Below, one piece after another: positions 23,958-31,934 of a DNA stretch of 64,000 nucleotides. Location: assembly GCF_003259505.1 (NCBI RefSeq), contig NZ_QLLK01000016.1:1-64000 (forward strand), in the 5' to 3' direction. How positions within the stretch are numbered: position 1 is the first letter of the stretch; every line of letters starts with the position of its first letter. A model generated the notes under the pieces. The model searched no databases, was not told the DNA's origin, and saw only the letters and a list, made by a program, of their open reading frames with translations. The stretch is from Algoriphagus yeomjeoni. GTDB lineage: Bacteria; Bacteroidota; Bacteroidia; Cytophagales; Cyclobacteriaceae. Made by a program: the position numbers and the translations under genes.

Positions 23958-24145
23958 CCTTTGTCATTACGCAGGAGAAACGACCAAGGGATTTCCTCGA
24001 AGGTCTTGAACATTTAGTGCTTTCTTTTAATTTTCATGCTATTAATAGAAGCCTTTTAGACCAAGAAAAACTAAATGTTTGTCGAAAAATATAAACTCTC
24101 GAGGTGATTTCTCAGTCATACTTCCTTCGAAATGACATGCCAGAC

Positions 24146-24173
24146 AAAAAAAACGGCTGAATCTCTCCAGCCG
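24146..24173 (-). terminator. Terminator after fabG
   Basis: On the minus strand, CGGCTGG / CAGCCG hairpin followed by eight T residues (plus-strand A run 24146-24153). Confidence 0.85.
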
Positions 24174-24209
24174 CTCAATCTCAAATTTCAAATAATAAAT
24201 TTCAAATTT

Positions 24210-24956
24210 TTAGGTATACATCGCGCCATTTACCGAAAGCACCTGCCCGGAGATATAGCTACTCATCTCTGAGCCTAGGAATACACAGGCATCAGCCACT
24301 TCTTCCGGTCTTCCGCCTCGTTTCATTGGGATTCCGTCTCTCCAGCCTTGTACTGTTTTTTCGTCAAGCACTTCAGTCATTTCCGTTTCGATAAATCCTG
24401 GCGCCACGGCATTGCATCTAATGTTTCTGGAGCCTAGCTCCAATGCAACCGATTTGGTGAAGCCTATGATTCCAGCTTTGGAGGCGGCATAGTTTGCCTG
24501 CCCGGCATTTCCTTTCAATCCTACTACGGAGGTGATATTGATGATGGAGCCAGCTTTGGCTTTCATCATCGTTCTATTGGCAGCTTTTACTGTATTAAAG
24601 CAAGATTTCAGGTTGATTCCGATCACCTCGTCCCAGGCTTCCTCGGTCATTCTCATCAATAAGTTGTCACGGGTGATGCCGGCGTTGTTAATCAAAACGT
24701 CCAATCCCCCAAATTCTGCCACTACAGCATTTACCAGTTCCTCGGCAGCTTTGAAATCTGAAGCATCAGATCTATAGCCTTTGGCTTTGATGCCATAAGC
24801 GGCCAATTCTCTTTCGAGTGTTTGCCCTTTTTCCACACTTGACAAAAAAGTAAAAGCGACATTTGCGCCTTCCTGTGCATATCTGATAGCTATTGCTCTT
24901 CCGATGCCTTTAGATGCGCCGGTGATCAATGCCGTTTTTCCTGAAAGTAATCCCAT
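24210..24956 (-). CDS. fabG: 3-oxoacyl-ACP reductase
   Basis: 248 residues, a classical short-chain dehydrogenase. TGASKGIG (12-19) binds NADP, followed by the NNAGITRDNLLMRM motif, the catalytic Ser of NITSVVGLKGN, and YAASK with the Tyr/Lys pair. PGFIETEMT follows, and ISGQVLSVNGAMY closes the protein. This sequence pattern is that of FabG proper rather than a general SDR. FabG reduces 3-ketoacyl-ACP in fatty acid elongation. It is single, without fabD, acpP or fabF beside it. Confidence 0.9.
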   Translation of the reverse strand: MGLLSGKTALITGASKGIGRAIAIRYAQEGANVAFTFLSSVEKGQTLERELAAYGIKAKGYRSDASDFKAAEELVNAVVAEFGGLDVLINNAGITRDNLLMRMTEEAWDEVIGINLKSCFNTVKAANRTMMKAKAGSIINITSVVGLKGNAGQANYAASKAGIIGFTKSVALELGSRNIRCNAVAPGFIETEMTEVLDEKTVQGWRDGIPMKRGGRPEEVADACVFLGSEMSSYISGQVLSVNGAMYT

Positions 24957-25183
24957 GGAGTTTAAAATTTTGTTTGGTCAAAATTAGAAAAAAAGCTAAA
25001 ACTTTCGATTCTAAAATTCATTTCCCTTTCCATAGATTGCATTAGAAGTCTATTTATTTGAGAATCAGGGATAAGTGAAAATATAATTTTAGTCTTTATC
25101 AAATAGGCCAAATATTCCTTCGAAAACCACTTCCCTTTTTCTCCAAATCCTGATTTCTGATTGGAATCTGGATTGAAACCTAA

Positions 25184-25214
25184 TTTTTTTCTGAAGCCAA
25201 AAGGCCTATTTTTG
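25184..25214 (+). promoter_or_regulatory. Candidate promoter of lpdA (TTTT-N19-TATTTTTG)
   Basis: TATTTTTG at 25207-25214 matches TAnnTTTG. A TTTT at 25184-25187 lies at the right spacing of 19 bases for a -33 element, with one mismatch to TTTG. It is 37 bases upstream of the lpdA ATG. Confidence 0.55.
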
Positions 25215-25251
25215 CATAGTTTCAACTCGTTTTAAATAACTCAAAATAGAT

Positions 25252-26649
25252 ATGTCTTCGACAAAATTTGACGTGATCGTGGTGGGTAGTGGACCAGGCG
25301 GCTATGTAGCAGCTATTCGCGCTTCCCAACTCGGCCTAAAAACTGCCGTGGTAGAAGCTGCGGAATTGGGTGGTATTTGTCTTAACTGGGGTTGTATTCC
25401 CACCAAAGCATTATTGAAAAGTGCTCAGGTATTTGAGTACATCAATCACGCTGCTGATTACGGAATTACCGTAAAGGATGCCAGCGCTGATTTCACAGGA
25501 ATCGTCAAAAGAAGCCGGGGCGTAGCTGACGGAATGAGCAAGGGAGTTACCTTCCTAATGAAGAAAAATAAGATCGAAGTGATAAAAGGTTGGGGTAAAA
25601 TCCAGCCGGGTAAGAAAGTTGAAGTCACTGATAGCGAAGATAAAAAGACAGTCTACTCCGCGGATAATATTATCATCGCCACTGGTGCAAGATCTAGAGA
25701 ATTGCCTGCAATGAAGATCGATAAGAAAAAGATTCTCGGTTACCGTGATGCGATGGTGCTGGATAAGATGCCAAAGAAAATGGTCGTTGTAGGTTCTGGT
25801 GCAATAGGAATTGAGTTCGCTTATTTCTATGCTACTATGGGCGCTGAGGTGACAATCGTGGAATTTTTGGATAGAATTGTTCCAGTGGAAGACGCTGAAG
25901 TTTCCAAAACTTTGGAGAAACTCTATAAAAAAGCAGGCATGACGATCATGACTTCTTCTGAAGTAACTGCGGTGGATACCAAAGGAACTGGTTGCAAAGT
26001 GACCGTCAAAACAGCTAAAGGCGAAGAGACTTTGGAATGTGATGTGGTACTTTCTGCTGCTGGTGTAGTTTCTAACCTTGAAAACTGCGGATTAGAAGAC
26101 GTAGGGATTTTGGTAGATAAAGGGAAAATCAAAGTTGACGAGTTTTACAAAACAAACATGCCTGGCTATTATGCAATAGGCGATGTAGTTCCTGGGCCAG
26201 CTTTGGCACACGTAGCATCTGCCGAAGGTATTATATGTGTGGAGAAAATTGCAGGTCAGAATCCTGAGCCATTAGATTACGGTAATATTCCAGGTTGTAC
26301 CTATTGCTCTCCTGAGATCGCCTCTGTGGGCATGACAGAAGCTAAGGCAAAAGAAGCTGGCTATGAGTTGAGAATCGGTAAATTCCCATTCTCAGCATCA
26401 GGAAAAGCATCGGCAGCTGGCGCAAAAGACGGTTTTGTGAAACTGGTATTCGATAAGAAATACGGAGAATTACTTGGTGCGCACATGATAGGATATAATG
26501 TGACTGAGATGATTGCTGAGATTGTGGCTATCCGCAAGCTAGAAACCACGGGACACGAATTAATCAAAACCGTGCATCCTCACCCGACAATGTCAGAAGC
26601 GATTATGGAGGCTGCGGCCGCTGCTTATGACGAGGTTATTCACCTTTGA
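25252..26649 (+). CDS. lpdA: Dihydrolipoyl dehydrogenase
   Basis: 465 residues. FAD motif GSGPGG (12-17). The redox disulfide is Cys43-Cys48 in GGICLNWGCIP. NAD site GSGAIGIEFAYFY. The FAD phosphate region is YAIGDVVPGPALAHVASAEG, and the C-terminal catalytic HPHPTMSEAIMEA has His-Glu. This is the E3 component shared by pyruvate and 2-oxoglutarate dehydrogenase and the glycine cleavage system. No E1/E2 gene is adjacent. Confidence 0.96.
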   Translation: MSSTKFDVIVVGSGPGGYVAAIRASQLGLKTAVVEAAELGGICLNWGCIPTKALLKSAQVFEYINHAADYGITVKDASADFTGIVKRSRGVADGMSKGVTFLMKKNKIEVIKGWGKIQPGKKVEVTDSEDKKTVYSADNIIIATGARSRELPAMKIDKKKILGYRDAMVLDKMPKKMVVVGSGAIGIEFAYFYATMGAEVTIVEFLDRIVPVEDAEVSKTLEKLYKKAGMTIMTSSEVTAVDTKGTGCKVTVKTAKGEETLECDVVLSAAGVVSNLENCGLEDVGILVDKGKIKVDEFYKTNMPGYYAIGDVVPGPALAHVASAEGIICVEKIAGQNPEPLDYGNIPGCTYCSPEIASVGMTEAKAKEAGYELRIGKFPFSASGKASAAGAKDGFVKLVFDKKYGELLGAHMIGYNVTEMIAEIVAIRKLETTGHELIKTVHPHPTMSEAIMEAAAAAYDEVIHL

Positions 26650-26672
26650 TAAAAATATTTTGAAAATAATGG

Positions 26673-26705
26673 ACACAAGACTTACTAGTGTAGGTCTTGT
26701 GTTTT
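26673..26705 (+). terminator. Terminator after lpdA
   Basis: ACACAAGAC / GTCTTGTGT hairpin followed by TTT, between lpdA and the sigma factor gene. Confidence 0.75.
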
Positions 26706-26740
26706 ACATTTAGGGAACAAATTTTTCAAACCCCCAATTT

Positions 26741-27274
26741 TTGGAAGAAGTACAACTCATCGCCGGACTCAGGGCAAAAGACAGAAAGACCACAGAGTAT
26801 TTGTATGACAAATACTCAAGGGCTCTATTTGCGGTGATCTCAAGAATTGTATTCGATAAGGATATTGCAGAGGAGGTTTTTCACGATTCTTTTGTGAAAA
26901 TTACTAGAAAAATAGATCATTACGATGAGTCAAAAGGGCGTCTGTACACTTGGATGGCCAATATTTGTCGTAATTCAGCCATTGATAAACTTCGCTCCAA
27001 AGAAATTTCACAATCCGGTAAGACCAACACAATAGATGACTTCGTATATGGAATGGAGAGCCAATCAGGCACCCAAGAACAAATAGACGGAATCGGAGTG
27101 AAAGAACTGATGATCGAACTCAATGATGATCAGAAGTTTATAGTTGAGTATATTTACTTTAAAGGATATACACATTCTGAGGTATCGGAGGAATTCGATA
27201 TACCTCTTGGCACCGTCAAGTCTAGGGTGAGAGCGGCCATACAAGTGTTGAAAAAAAATGTAGCAAGAATCTAG
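26741..27274 (+). CDS. ECF-type RNA polymerase sigma factor
   Basis: 177 residues. Region 2 is YLYDKYSRALFAVISRIVFDKDIAEEVFHDSFVKI and YTWMANICRNSAIDKLR; region 4 is ELNDDQKFIVEYIYFKGYTHSEVSEEFDIPLGTVKSRVRAAIQVLKK (residues ~118-170). The start is TTG at 26741, since the conserved sequence begins at once and no ATG is better placed. Its stop codon overlaps the GTG start of the anti-sigma gene by one base, a translationally coupled sigma/anti-sigma pair. Members of this type answer envelope or oxidative stress; the regulon cannot be told from the window. Confidence 0.9.
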   Translation: MEEVQLIAGLRAKDRKTTEYLYDKYSRALFAVISRIVFDKDIAEEVFHDSFVKITRKIDHYDESKGRLYTWMANICRNSAIDKLRSKEISQSGKTNTIDDFVYGMESQSGTQEQIDGIGVKELMIELNDDQKFIVEYIYFKGYTHSEVSEEFDIPLGTVKSRVRAAIQVLKKNVARI

Positions 27275-28098
27275 TGGATATTCAATCTTACATATCGTCA
27301 GGTAAACTGGAACTTTTCCTTCTTGGAGAGTTGACGGAGCGAGAGCGTGAGGAGGTATTGAGCCTAGCTATGATGCATCCGGAGATCCAAAGGGAGTTGG
27401 ATGAGTTGGAGGAGACTATGTTCTCTTTTGACAATATGACTGGTGTAGCGCCATCTCAGGAAGTAAAGGATAAGATTTTCTCTACCCTAGAAAATGATTT
27501 TATTCTCAAAGAAGCTCCAAAACCAACTACTGCACCGACTGACACGAAAGTGGTGCCTATAGCTAGTCCTTGGAAGCCTTTTGCGATAGCAGCATCTATA
27601 GCGGCAATAGTAGCCTCAGGAGCAGCATTCTATTATGCTGACAAGTACCAAGAAAGAAATGATCAATTTACTGCCTTACTTCAGGATCAAAGCGTGATGG
27701 CTGATAACTTGAATCAGGTTAAGCAGGACTTTGAAGAAGCTGATAGCAGACTTGATAAATTTGTAGCTGGAGATTTCAAGCGAATTGAAATGAAAGGCGA
27801 AGGTTTTGACATGCAGAAAGATGCAAGAGTCGATGTTCTTTGGGATCAAAATGCACAAGAAGTATTTATCGCGGTAAATAATCTGAATGAGTTAAGTGAT
27901 GATCTGGATTACCAGCTTTGGGCTATCGGAGACGATGGGCCAGTAGGAATCGGGCTTGTTAATTCAGGAGAAAAGCTGACTTTACAGCAAATGGAAGCAG
28001 TAGCTCAAGCTGGAGCTTTTGCAATCACCATAGAGCCAAAAGGAGGTTCCAAATCACCTACGCTAGAGAAGTTGGTTGTGCTGGGAGAAGTGGCTTAG
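27274..28098 (+). CDS. Anti-sigma factor, RskA-like, single-pass membrane protein
   Basis: 274 residues from GTG at 27274, overlapping the sigma factor stop. The N-terminal cytoplasmic part (SGKLELFLLGELTEREREEV, about 9-28) resembles a zinc-free anti-sigma domain that holds the sigma factor. A TM segment lies at ~106-122 (FAIAASIAAIVASGAAFYY). The periplasmic part has a helical linker and then the RskA C-terminal beta domain with VLWDQNAQEVFIAVNNL and YQLWAIGDDGPVGIG. The classical HxxxCxxC zinc motif is absent. It would release the sigma factor after a periplasmic signal. Confidence 0.85.
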   Translation: MDIQSYISSGKLELFLLGELTEREREEVLSLAMMHPEIQRELDELEETMFSFDNMTGVAPSQEVKDKIFSTLENDFILKEAPKPTTAPTDTKVVPIASPWKPFAIAASIAAIVASGAAFYYADKYQERNDQFTALLQDQSVMADNLNQVKQDFEEADSRLDKFVAGDFKRIEMKGEGFDMQKDARVDVLWDQNAQEVFIAVNNLNELSDDLDYQLWAIGDDGPVGIGLVNSGEKLTLQQMEAVAQAGAFAITIEPKGGSKSPTLEKLVVLGEVA

Positions 28099-28119
28099 TA
28101 ATTTAAAATGATAAAATTT

Positions 28120-28154
28120 AAAAAAGCCTGTTCTGAAAAGAGCAGGCTTTTTTT
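28120..28154 (+). terminator. Terminator after the sigma/anti-sigma pair
   Basis: AAAAAAGCCTGTTCT / AGAGCAGGCTTTTTTT with a GAAA loop. A decayed version of the same hairpin occurs at 28983-29012. Confidence 0.92.
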
Positions 28155-28275
28155 GTTTAATTCTTACTTTAGGCTGCTTTTGTATCTTTATTGGCATGAA
28201 AGCGAAACTACTTACTATATGAAAATAAGTTGGTAGACTTTACGAATACTCACAAGAGATCATGATTCAATACCT

Positions 28276-28971
28276 ATGAAGAAATTACTTTTAAGTTTAT
28301 TACTTTCTTTTTTTTCACTTTATTCCTTTGCTCAATCAGGTCCTGATGAAGATCAATTGGGTACTTGGTACATGTACTTTTATAATAAGTCCTTTAAGAA
28401 CTCCCAGTTTGGCATTCAAGGAGACTTACAGCTACGTCTTTGGAGTCCAGTCAGTGATTTGGAGCAGTTACTCCTCAGGTCTGGTCTTACTTACAAGCCT
28501 GAAAATGCCAATATCTTATTTACTCTGGGGTATGCTAATATTACTACTGGGGCTTATGGCGAATCCGATGCAACAGTAATGGAGAACAGGATTTATCAAG
28601 AAGCATTATTTCCCACTAAAGTAGGTCGTGTTTTCCTGTTTAACCATAGGTTCAGATATGAGCAAAGATGGGTAGAGACACAGGATCTCCGGACCAGATT
28701 TCGCTACAACCTTTTCCTTAATGTTCCATTAAATGGTTCAGCTTTAGAAAAAGGAGTAGTATATCTGGCTCTGTACAATGAGATTTTCATTAATGGTCAA
28801 CGCGATATTGGTGAGGGAAGGACTGTTGAGCTATTTGATAGAAATCGATTATACCTCGGAGGAGGATATGGTTTGCTGTCTAATCTGAGAGTGCAAGGAG
28901 GCTGGATGTTGCAAACCACTGATAACTGGAGTAAAGGCCAATTGCAAGTTAGTTTGCACCATAAGTTCTAA
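28276..28971 (+). CDS. DUF2490 family exported protein
   Basis: 231 residues. Sec signal ends at about SFAQSG (20-22). Predicted mostly beta strands with alternating hydrophobic residues and a C-terminal aromatic ending (LQVSLHHKF), as in outer-membrane barrels. YNKSFKNSQFGIQGDLQLRLW, YEQRWVET-DLRTRFRYN and LYLGGGYGL match DUF2490, a family of unknown function in Bacteroidota. No operon partner is visible. Confidence 0.8.
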   Translation: MKKLLLSLLLSFFSLYSFAQSGPDEDQLGTWYMYFYNKSFKNSQFGIQGDLQLRLWSPVSDLEQLLLRSGLTYKPENANILFTLGYANITTGAYGESDATVMENRIYQEALFPTKVGRVFLFNHRFRYEQRWVETQDLRTRFRYNLFLNVPLNGSALEKGVVYLALYNEIFINGQRDIGEGRTVELFDRNRLYLGGGYGLLSNLRVQGGWMLQTTDNWSKGQLQVSLHHKF

Positions 28972-28982
28972 AAGTTTTAGGC

Positions 28983-29012
28983 TTGGCCTGTACTGAAAAG
29001 AGTAGGTTTTTC
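28983..29012 (+). terminator. Decayed terminator after the DUF2490 gene
   Basis: The CCTGTACTGAAAAGAGTAGG core is the hairpin of 28120-28154 with two or three substitutions and a weaker stem. It is followed by TTTTTC. Confidence 0.55.
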
Positions 29013-29037
29013 ATTTTAGGGAAATAGAAGCATTTTT

Positions 29038-29207
29038 AACCCGTATTATGCATTAGCAATTCTACTACGGCTTCAAGCTGCTTCAAAATCAGACGGTAGG
29101 CTTCACTTTTCGCTCTCACCGTAGCGATGCTACGACTCGATCTCCAAAGTGACTGATTTTCTTGCAGTTTGAAGCCTCGCTTAGAATCCTAATGCATAGT
29201 TCGGGTT
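29038..29207. repeat. Palindromic MITE-like element
   Basis: The ends AACCCG-A-TATGCATTAG and CTAATGCATAG-TCGGGTT are inverted repeats. Inner parts pair too: GGCTTCAA / TTGAAGCC, AAAATCAG / CTGATTTT and CACTTT / AAAGTG around a central segment with GTAGCGATGCTAC. The whole ~170 bases can therefore fold into one long imperfect hairpin. It encodes no protein. Confidence 0.7.
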
Positions 29208-29227
29208 TAATCTATTAACTTTCGCCT

Positions 29228-29293
29228 ATGGAACTTCAACTCTCTACGCCTGCCTTACTTTTTTCGGCGATTACACTTTTGATGCTTGCTTAG
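29228..29293 (+). pseudogene. 5' remnant of a DUF2721 gene
   Basis: The first 21 codons match those of the intact DUF2721 gene at 32414, giving an identical peptide (MELQLSTPALLFSAITLLML). A TAG stands where the intact gene has TAC, and similarity ends there. The first 41 bases are identical to the intact gene. The next 24 have four differences, all silent. It is thus a truncated second copy and not a fresh direct duplication. Confidence 0.85.
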
Positions 29294-29328
29294 TGAAAGA
29301 CAATTCTATGACTTCGATAAAAGTTTTT

Positions 29329-30364
29329 TATGTGTATTCGGATAAGTGCACGTAGCCAAATAAAGACAATTTGTGACACTAACTTGTTAGATAGTTTTGA
29401 TTCGTGTTCCTTGGTTAAAAATAGCCAATGCCATGAATATCATCAATTTTGTCCAATATTTTCCTGACGAGGAAAGCTGCGAAGTTTATCTAAAATCCTA
29501 TCGTGAGAAGGCTGGAATCCGGTACAAAACCTGTAAATCCATTACCAAGCACTATTGGTTCAGCACAGGTAAGTTTTTTGAGTGTAGCTGCTGTAGACGC
29601 AGGAGTTCGCTAAAAAGTGGAACTGTAATGGAACGAAGTAAGCTTTCACTTCATGTTTGGATGACTGCATTTATGCTTATGGCAGCTACCAAGAAGGGGT
29701 TTTCATGTCTTGAGTTTCAGCGTCAACTGGGATTGTGTCGGTATGATACCGCCTTCAGGTTGATGCATAAGATTAGAGTAGTCATGGGTAAAAGAGATGC
29801 GCTTTATACGCTCACTGACATGGTTGAAATGGATGAAGCCTATATAGGCATAGCAACTGACAAGAAAGTAAAAGAGAATTTAAAAAGAGGCAAAGGGAGT
29901 CAGCGGAAGGCTTCAGTGGCTGTTTCGGCAGAATCAATCCCTTTGGAAGATCTGGAAACAGGGAAAACAAGTCGGTTTTGTGGTTACTACAAAATGGAGG
30001 TGCTTGGGAAAGTTGATGGCGAACATGCTGAGAAATTCATCAAAAAAAACACGAGCGGTGAGATCGTATTGTTTACCGACAAAAACACTGCATATGAGCA
30101 CATTGAGGATATCGTTGAAACTCACTTTACGGTGATTTCTGGAAAGGAAAGCACTAATGATACCCTTCAGTGGGTACACAAAGCAATCAGTAACCTGAAA
30201 CGAAAATTATTGGGAATAAATCACATGATCACCTACAAGTACCTCCAGAACTATCTCAATGAGTTTGTATACAAACTAAATCGAAGATATTTTGGAGACC
30301 GCCTATTTGACAGACTGATTATTGCGGGAATTTATCCCTACGTGCAGTAGTGCGGATACACATA
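29329..30364 (+). mobile_element. Complete IS1595-family insertion sequence
   Basis: The ends 29329-29355 and 30338-30364 are 27-base inverted repeats with 22 matches (TATGTGTAT-CG ... TGCACGTAG). The element is flanked by a perfect 8-base direct repeat AAGTTTTT (29321-29328 and 30365-30372), the target-site duplication length known for the IS1595 family. It contains one transposase gene, whose stop lies in the right inverted repeat. The structure looks intact, which suggests recent insertion. Confidence 0.9.
29433..30350 (+). CDS. IS1595-family transposase
   Basis: 305 residues from the ATG at 29433; the frame is open a little further upstream, but this ATG begins the typical INFVQYFPDEESC start. 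The Zn-finger region has YKTCKS and FECSCCRR, where the first CxxC has lost one Cys. It is followed by SGTVMERSKLSLHVWMTAFMLMAATKKGFS, the standard IS1595 region. Catalytic acidic residues: Asp in VEMDEAY (about 134) and Asp in FTDKNTAY (about 216). At the third position the sequence is QWVHKAISNLKRKLLG, with His (about 249) where most members have Glu. The protein is full length. Confidence 0.9.
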   Translation: MNIINFVQYFPDEESCEVYLKSYREKAGIRYKTCKSITKHYWFSTGKFFECSCCRRRSSLKSGTVMERSKLSLHVWMTAFMLMAATKKGFSCLEFQRQLGLCRYDTAFRLMHKIRVVMGKRDALYTLTDMVEMDEAYIGIATDKKVKENLKRGKGSQRKASVAVSAESIPLEDLETGKTSRFCGYYKMEVLGKVDGEHAEKFIKKNTSGEIVLFTDKNTAYEHIEDIVETHFTVISGKESTNDTLQWVHKAISNLKRKLLGINHMITYKYLQNYLNEFVYKLNRRYFGDRLFDRLIIAGIYPYVQ

Positions 30365-30508
30365 AAGTTTTTATATGAAAATAGATTAAAAAAAAATCTA
30401 ATTAATTTTGTAGGTTGATTTTTTTTATAATTAGCCATTCTTTTCCGGATAATTGAATTGGTAAAGGCTCTACCAGCGTATTGCAATGAGCAATTAACTT
30501 TATGTTTT

Positions 30509-30754
30509 ATGAAAAAACGAATGATTTATCTTTTAGCAACAGGGATAGTTATTTTCTCTGGAATGATTTTGCCTCACTCAACAGATGCCTCATGCACAAG
30601 AAGCACGTCACAACCACAAAATAATGGTTTTTGTAATTTGAACGCAGAGGAAAATAAGGATGGTAGTGTTACATTAGATATGGCTTGTGAAAAATTACTT
30701 GATGAGGAAAATGGATCTTTAGGGAAATGTAAGCTTCCGCCAGGGGAAGCGTAA
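30509..30754 (+). CDS. Small exported peptide with four cysteines
   Basis: 81 residues from ATG 30509. Sec signal of ~27 residues (YLLATGIVIFSGMIL then STDA). The mature ~54-residue peptide has Cys in ASCTR, GFCNL, MACEK and GKCKL, so two disulfides are possible. It ends in a hairpin-rich gene end, then a terminator, then a DUF4221 lipoprotein and a CxxC lipoprotein. The setting resembles the small NVEALA-type peptides next to beta-propeller genes in Bacteroidota, but it lacks that sequence and I cannot assign it. It may be a surface peptide or a secreted signal. Confidence 0.65.
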   Translation: MKKRMIYLLATGIVIFSGMILPHSTDASCTRSTSQPQNNGFCNLNAEENKDGSVTLDMACEKLLDEENGSLGKCKLPPGEA

Positions 30755-30769
30755 CTTTTATAAATTTCT

Positions 30770-30796
30770 AGGGCCAAGTTCAACTGGCCCTTTTTT
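30770..30796 (+). terminator. Terminator/attenuator between peptide and DUF4221 genes
   Basis: The stem AGGGCCA / TGGCCCT is followed by TTTTT. It separates a small gene from two larger same-strand genes only 70 bases away. Partial read-through would produce more peptide message than lipoprotein message. Confidence 0.8.
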
Positions 30797-30824
30797 AAAC
30801 TCTAATCTAATTCTTTAACCAGGT

Positions 30825-31934
30825 ATGAAGAAGTATCTATTTGCACTATTAATTGTAGCTTTCTCGTGCAATTCTAAACAGCAAGATTCGGCAGTGCAGA
30901 TTGAGCTTGAGGAATATTATATTTTTGAGTTGGATTCTTTAACTCGACGAGATTCTAAACACGTGGGTTTTGTCCCATCTCTCAACTCTATTTATCTTTT
31001 TAACGATAATACTTATACCATTTATTTTTACGATTTAGAGACAAAGAAGAACTGGAAAAAAATTCCATTAGCCAAAGAAGGTCCAGATGGCTTAGGAAGA
31101 GTAGATTTATTTAAAGTATATAGTTTGGACAGCATTTTTTCAGTGAATGAAATACTTGGACAGGTAACCAGAATTAGCAACGAAGGAACAAAAATTGAGA
31201 AGATTAGATTTTTGGACATGGATAATGGAGATCCAGCCATACAATCAGGAATAAGTTTTTTTGAATTTAATAAATCCAAACTTTATACTTTGGCAAGGCA
31301 GACACCAAACGTATTACCATTAAGAAACAAAATTTTACTAGAATATGATTTTCATTCAAAAGAGAAGACTTTTGAAATAGAATGGCCCATTGAATATATA
31401 GAAGATTGGATGATGGCGACTAAACCATCTAGTGCTGTTATACGAGGTGATAAAGTGTATTTATCTTTGCCCTACAACGAAAACATTTTAATTTATGACC
31501 TTATTGATGGTAACTTAGAAAAAAAGTATGCGGGATCTTCAAAAATAAAAAAGTATGTTCCTTACTCTGGAGATGGAGATATTCAAAGCCGGATAAGACA
31601 TAGTCTCGAAGGAGCTAGATACGGTAAACTAGTTTACGAGCCAAGTTCAAAAGTATTTCTTCGAGAAGCATCGGTTGGATTGAGTATTCCTTTGGATGCA
31701 AATCCATTACTGGCAACTTCAGAATCAGGAAGCTTTTTGTCAAATAACAAGGATAATGTTTATGTGCTTACAATTGTATTAGATGATTCTCTGAATAAGA
31801 TAGGGGAAGTTCCACATCAAAAATTATATCAAGATGCTTTTTGTACAGATAGTGCACTATTTAGAAGGGTGGTTATATATGAAAAAGAGAATGAAGATAT
31901 TTTGGTTTTTGGAAAGTATAAGCTGAAATACTGA
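30825..31934 (+). CDS. DUF4221-type lipoprotein (predicted beta-propeller)
   Basis: 369 residues, lipoprotein signal ending AFSC (Cys 15). Repeated strands such as SLNSIYLFNDNTYTIYFYDLETKKNWKKI and the turn AKEGPDGLGRVD mark the DUF4221 family. It is paralogous to 22809-23957 but distant. The A+T-rich codon choice differs from the flanking housekeeping genes, as would fit imported DNA. Its stop overlaps the ATG of the CxxC lipoprotein (TGATG), so the two are coupled. Confidence 0.65.
   Translation: MKKYLFALLIVAFSCNSKQQDSAVQIELEEYYIFELDSLTRRDSKHVGFVPSLNSIYLFNDNTYTIYFYDLETKKNWKKIPLAKEGPDGLGRVDLFKVYSLDSIFSVNEILGQVTRISNEGTKIEKIRFLDMDNGDPAIQSGISFFEFNKSKLYTLARQTPNVLPLRNKILLEYDFHSKEKTFEIEWPIEYIEDWMMATKPSSAVIRGDKVYLSLPYNENILIYDLIDGNLEKKYAGSSKIKKYVPYSGDGDIQSRIRHSLEGARYGKLVYEPSSKVFLREASVGLSIPLDANPLLATSESGSFLSNNKDNVYVLTIVLDDSLNKIGEVPHQKLYQDAFCTDSALFRRVVIYEKENEDILVFGKYKLKY

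Noticed and set aside
24962..25225. 87-codon open frame on the minus strand between fabG and lpdA
   Set aside because: Basic, no recognisable domain, no sensible start context, and it covers the lpdA promoter; probably chance. The rest of this spacer shows nothing else.
28120..29012. Two similar terminator hairpins as ends of a mobile unit around the DUF2490 gene
   Set aside because: The similarity is limited to the hairpin, in the same orientation, with no flanking duplication; convergent or locally copied terminators are simpler.
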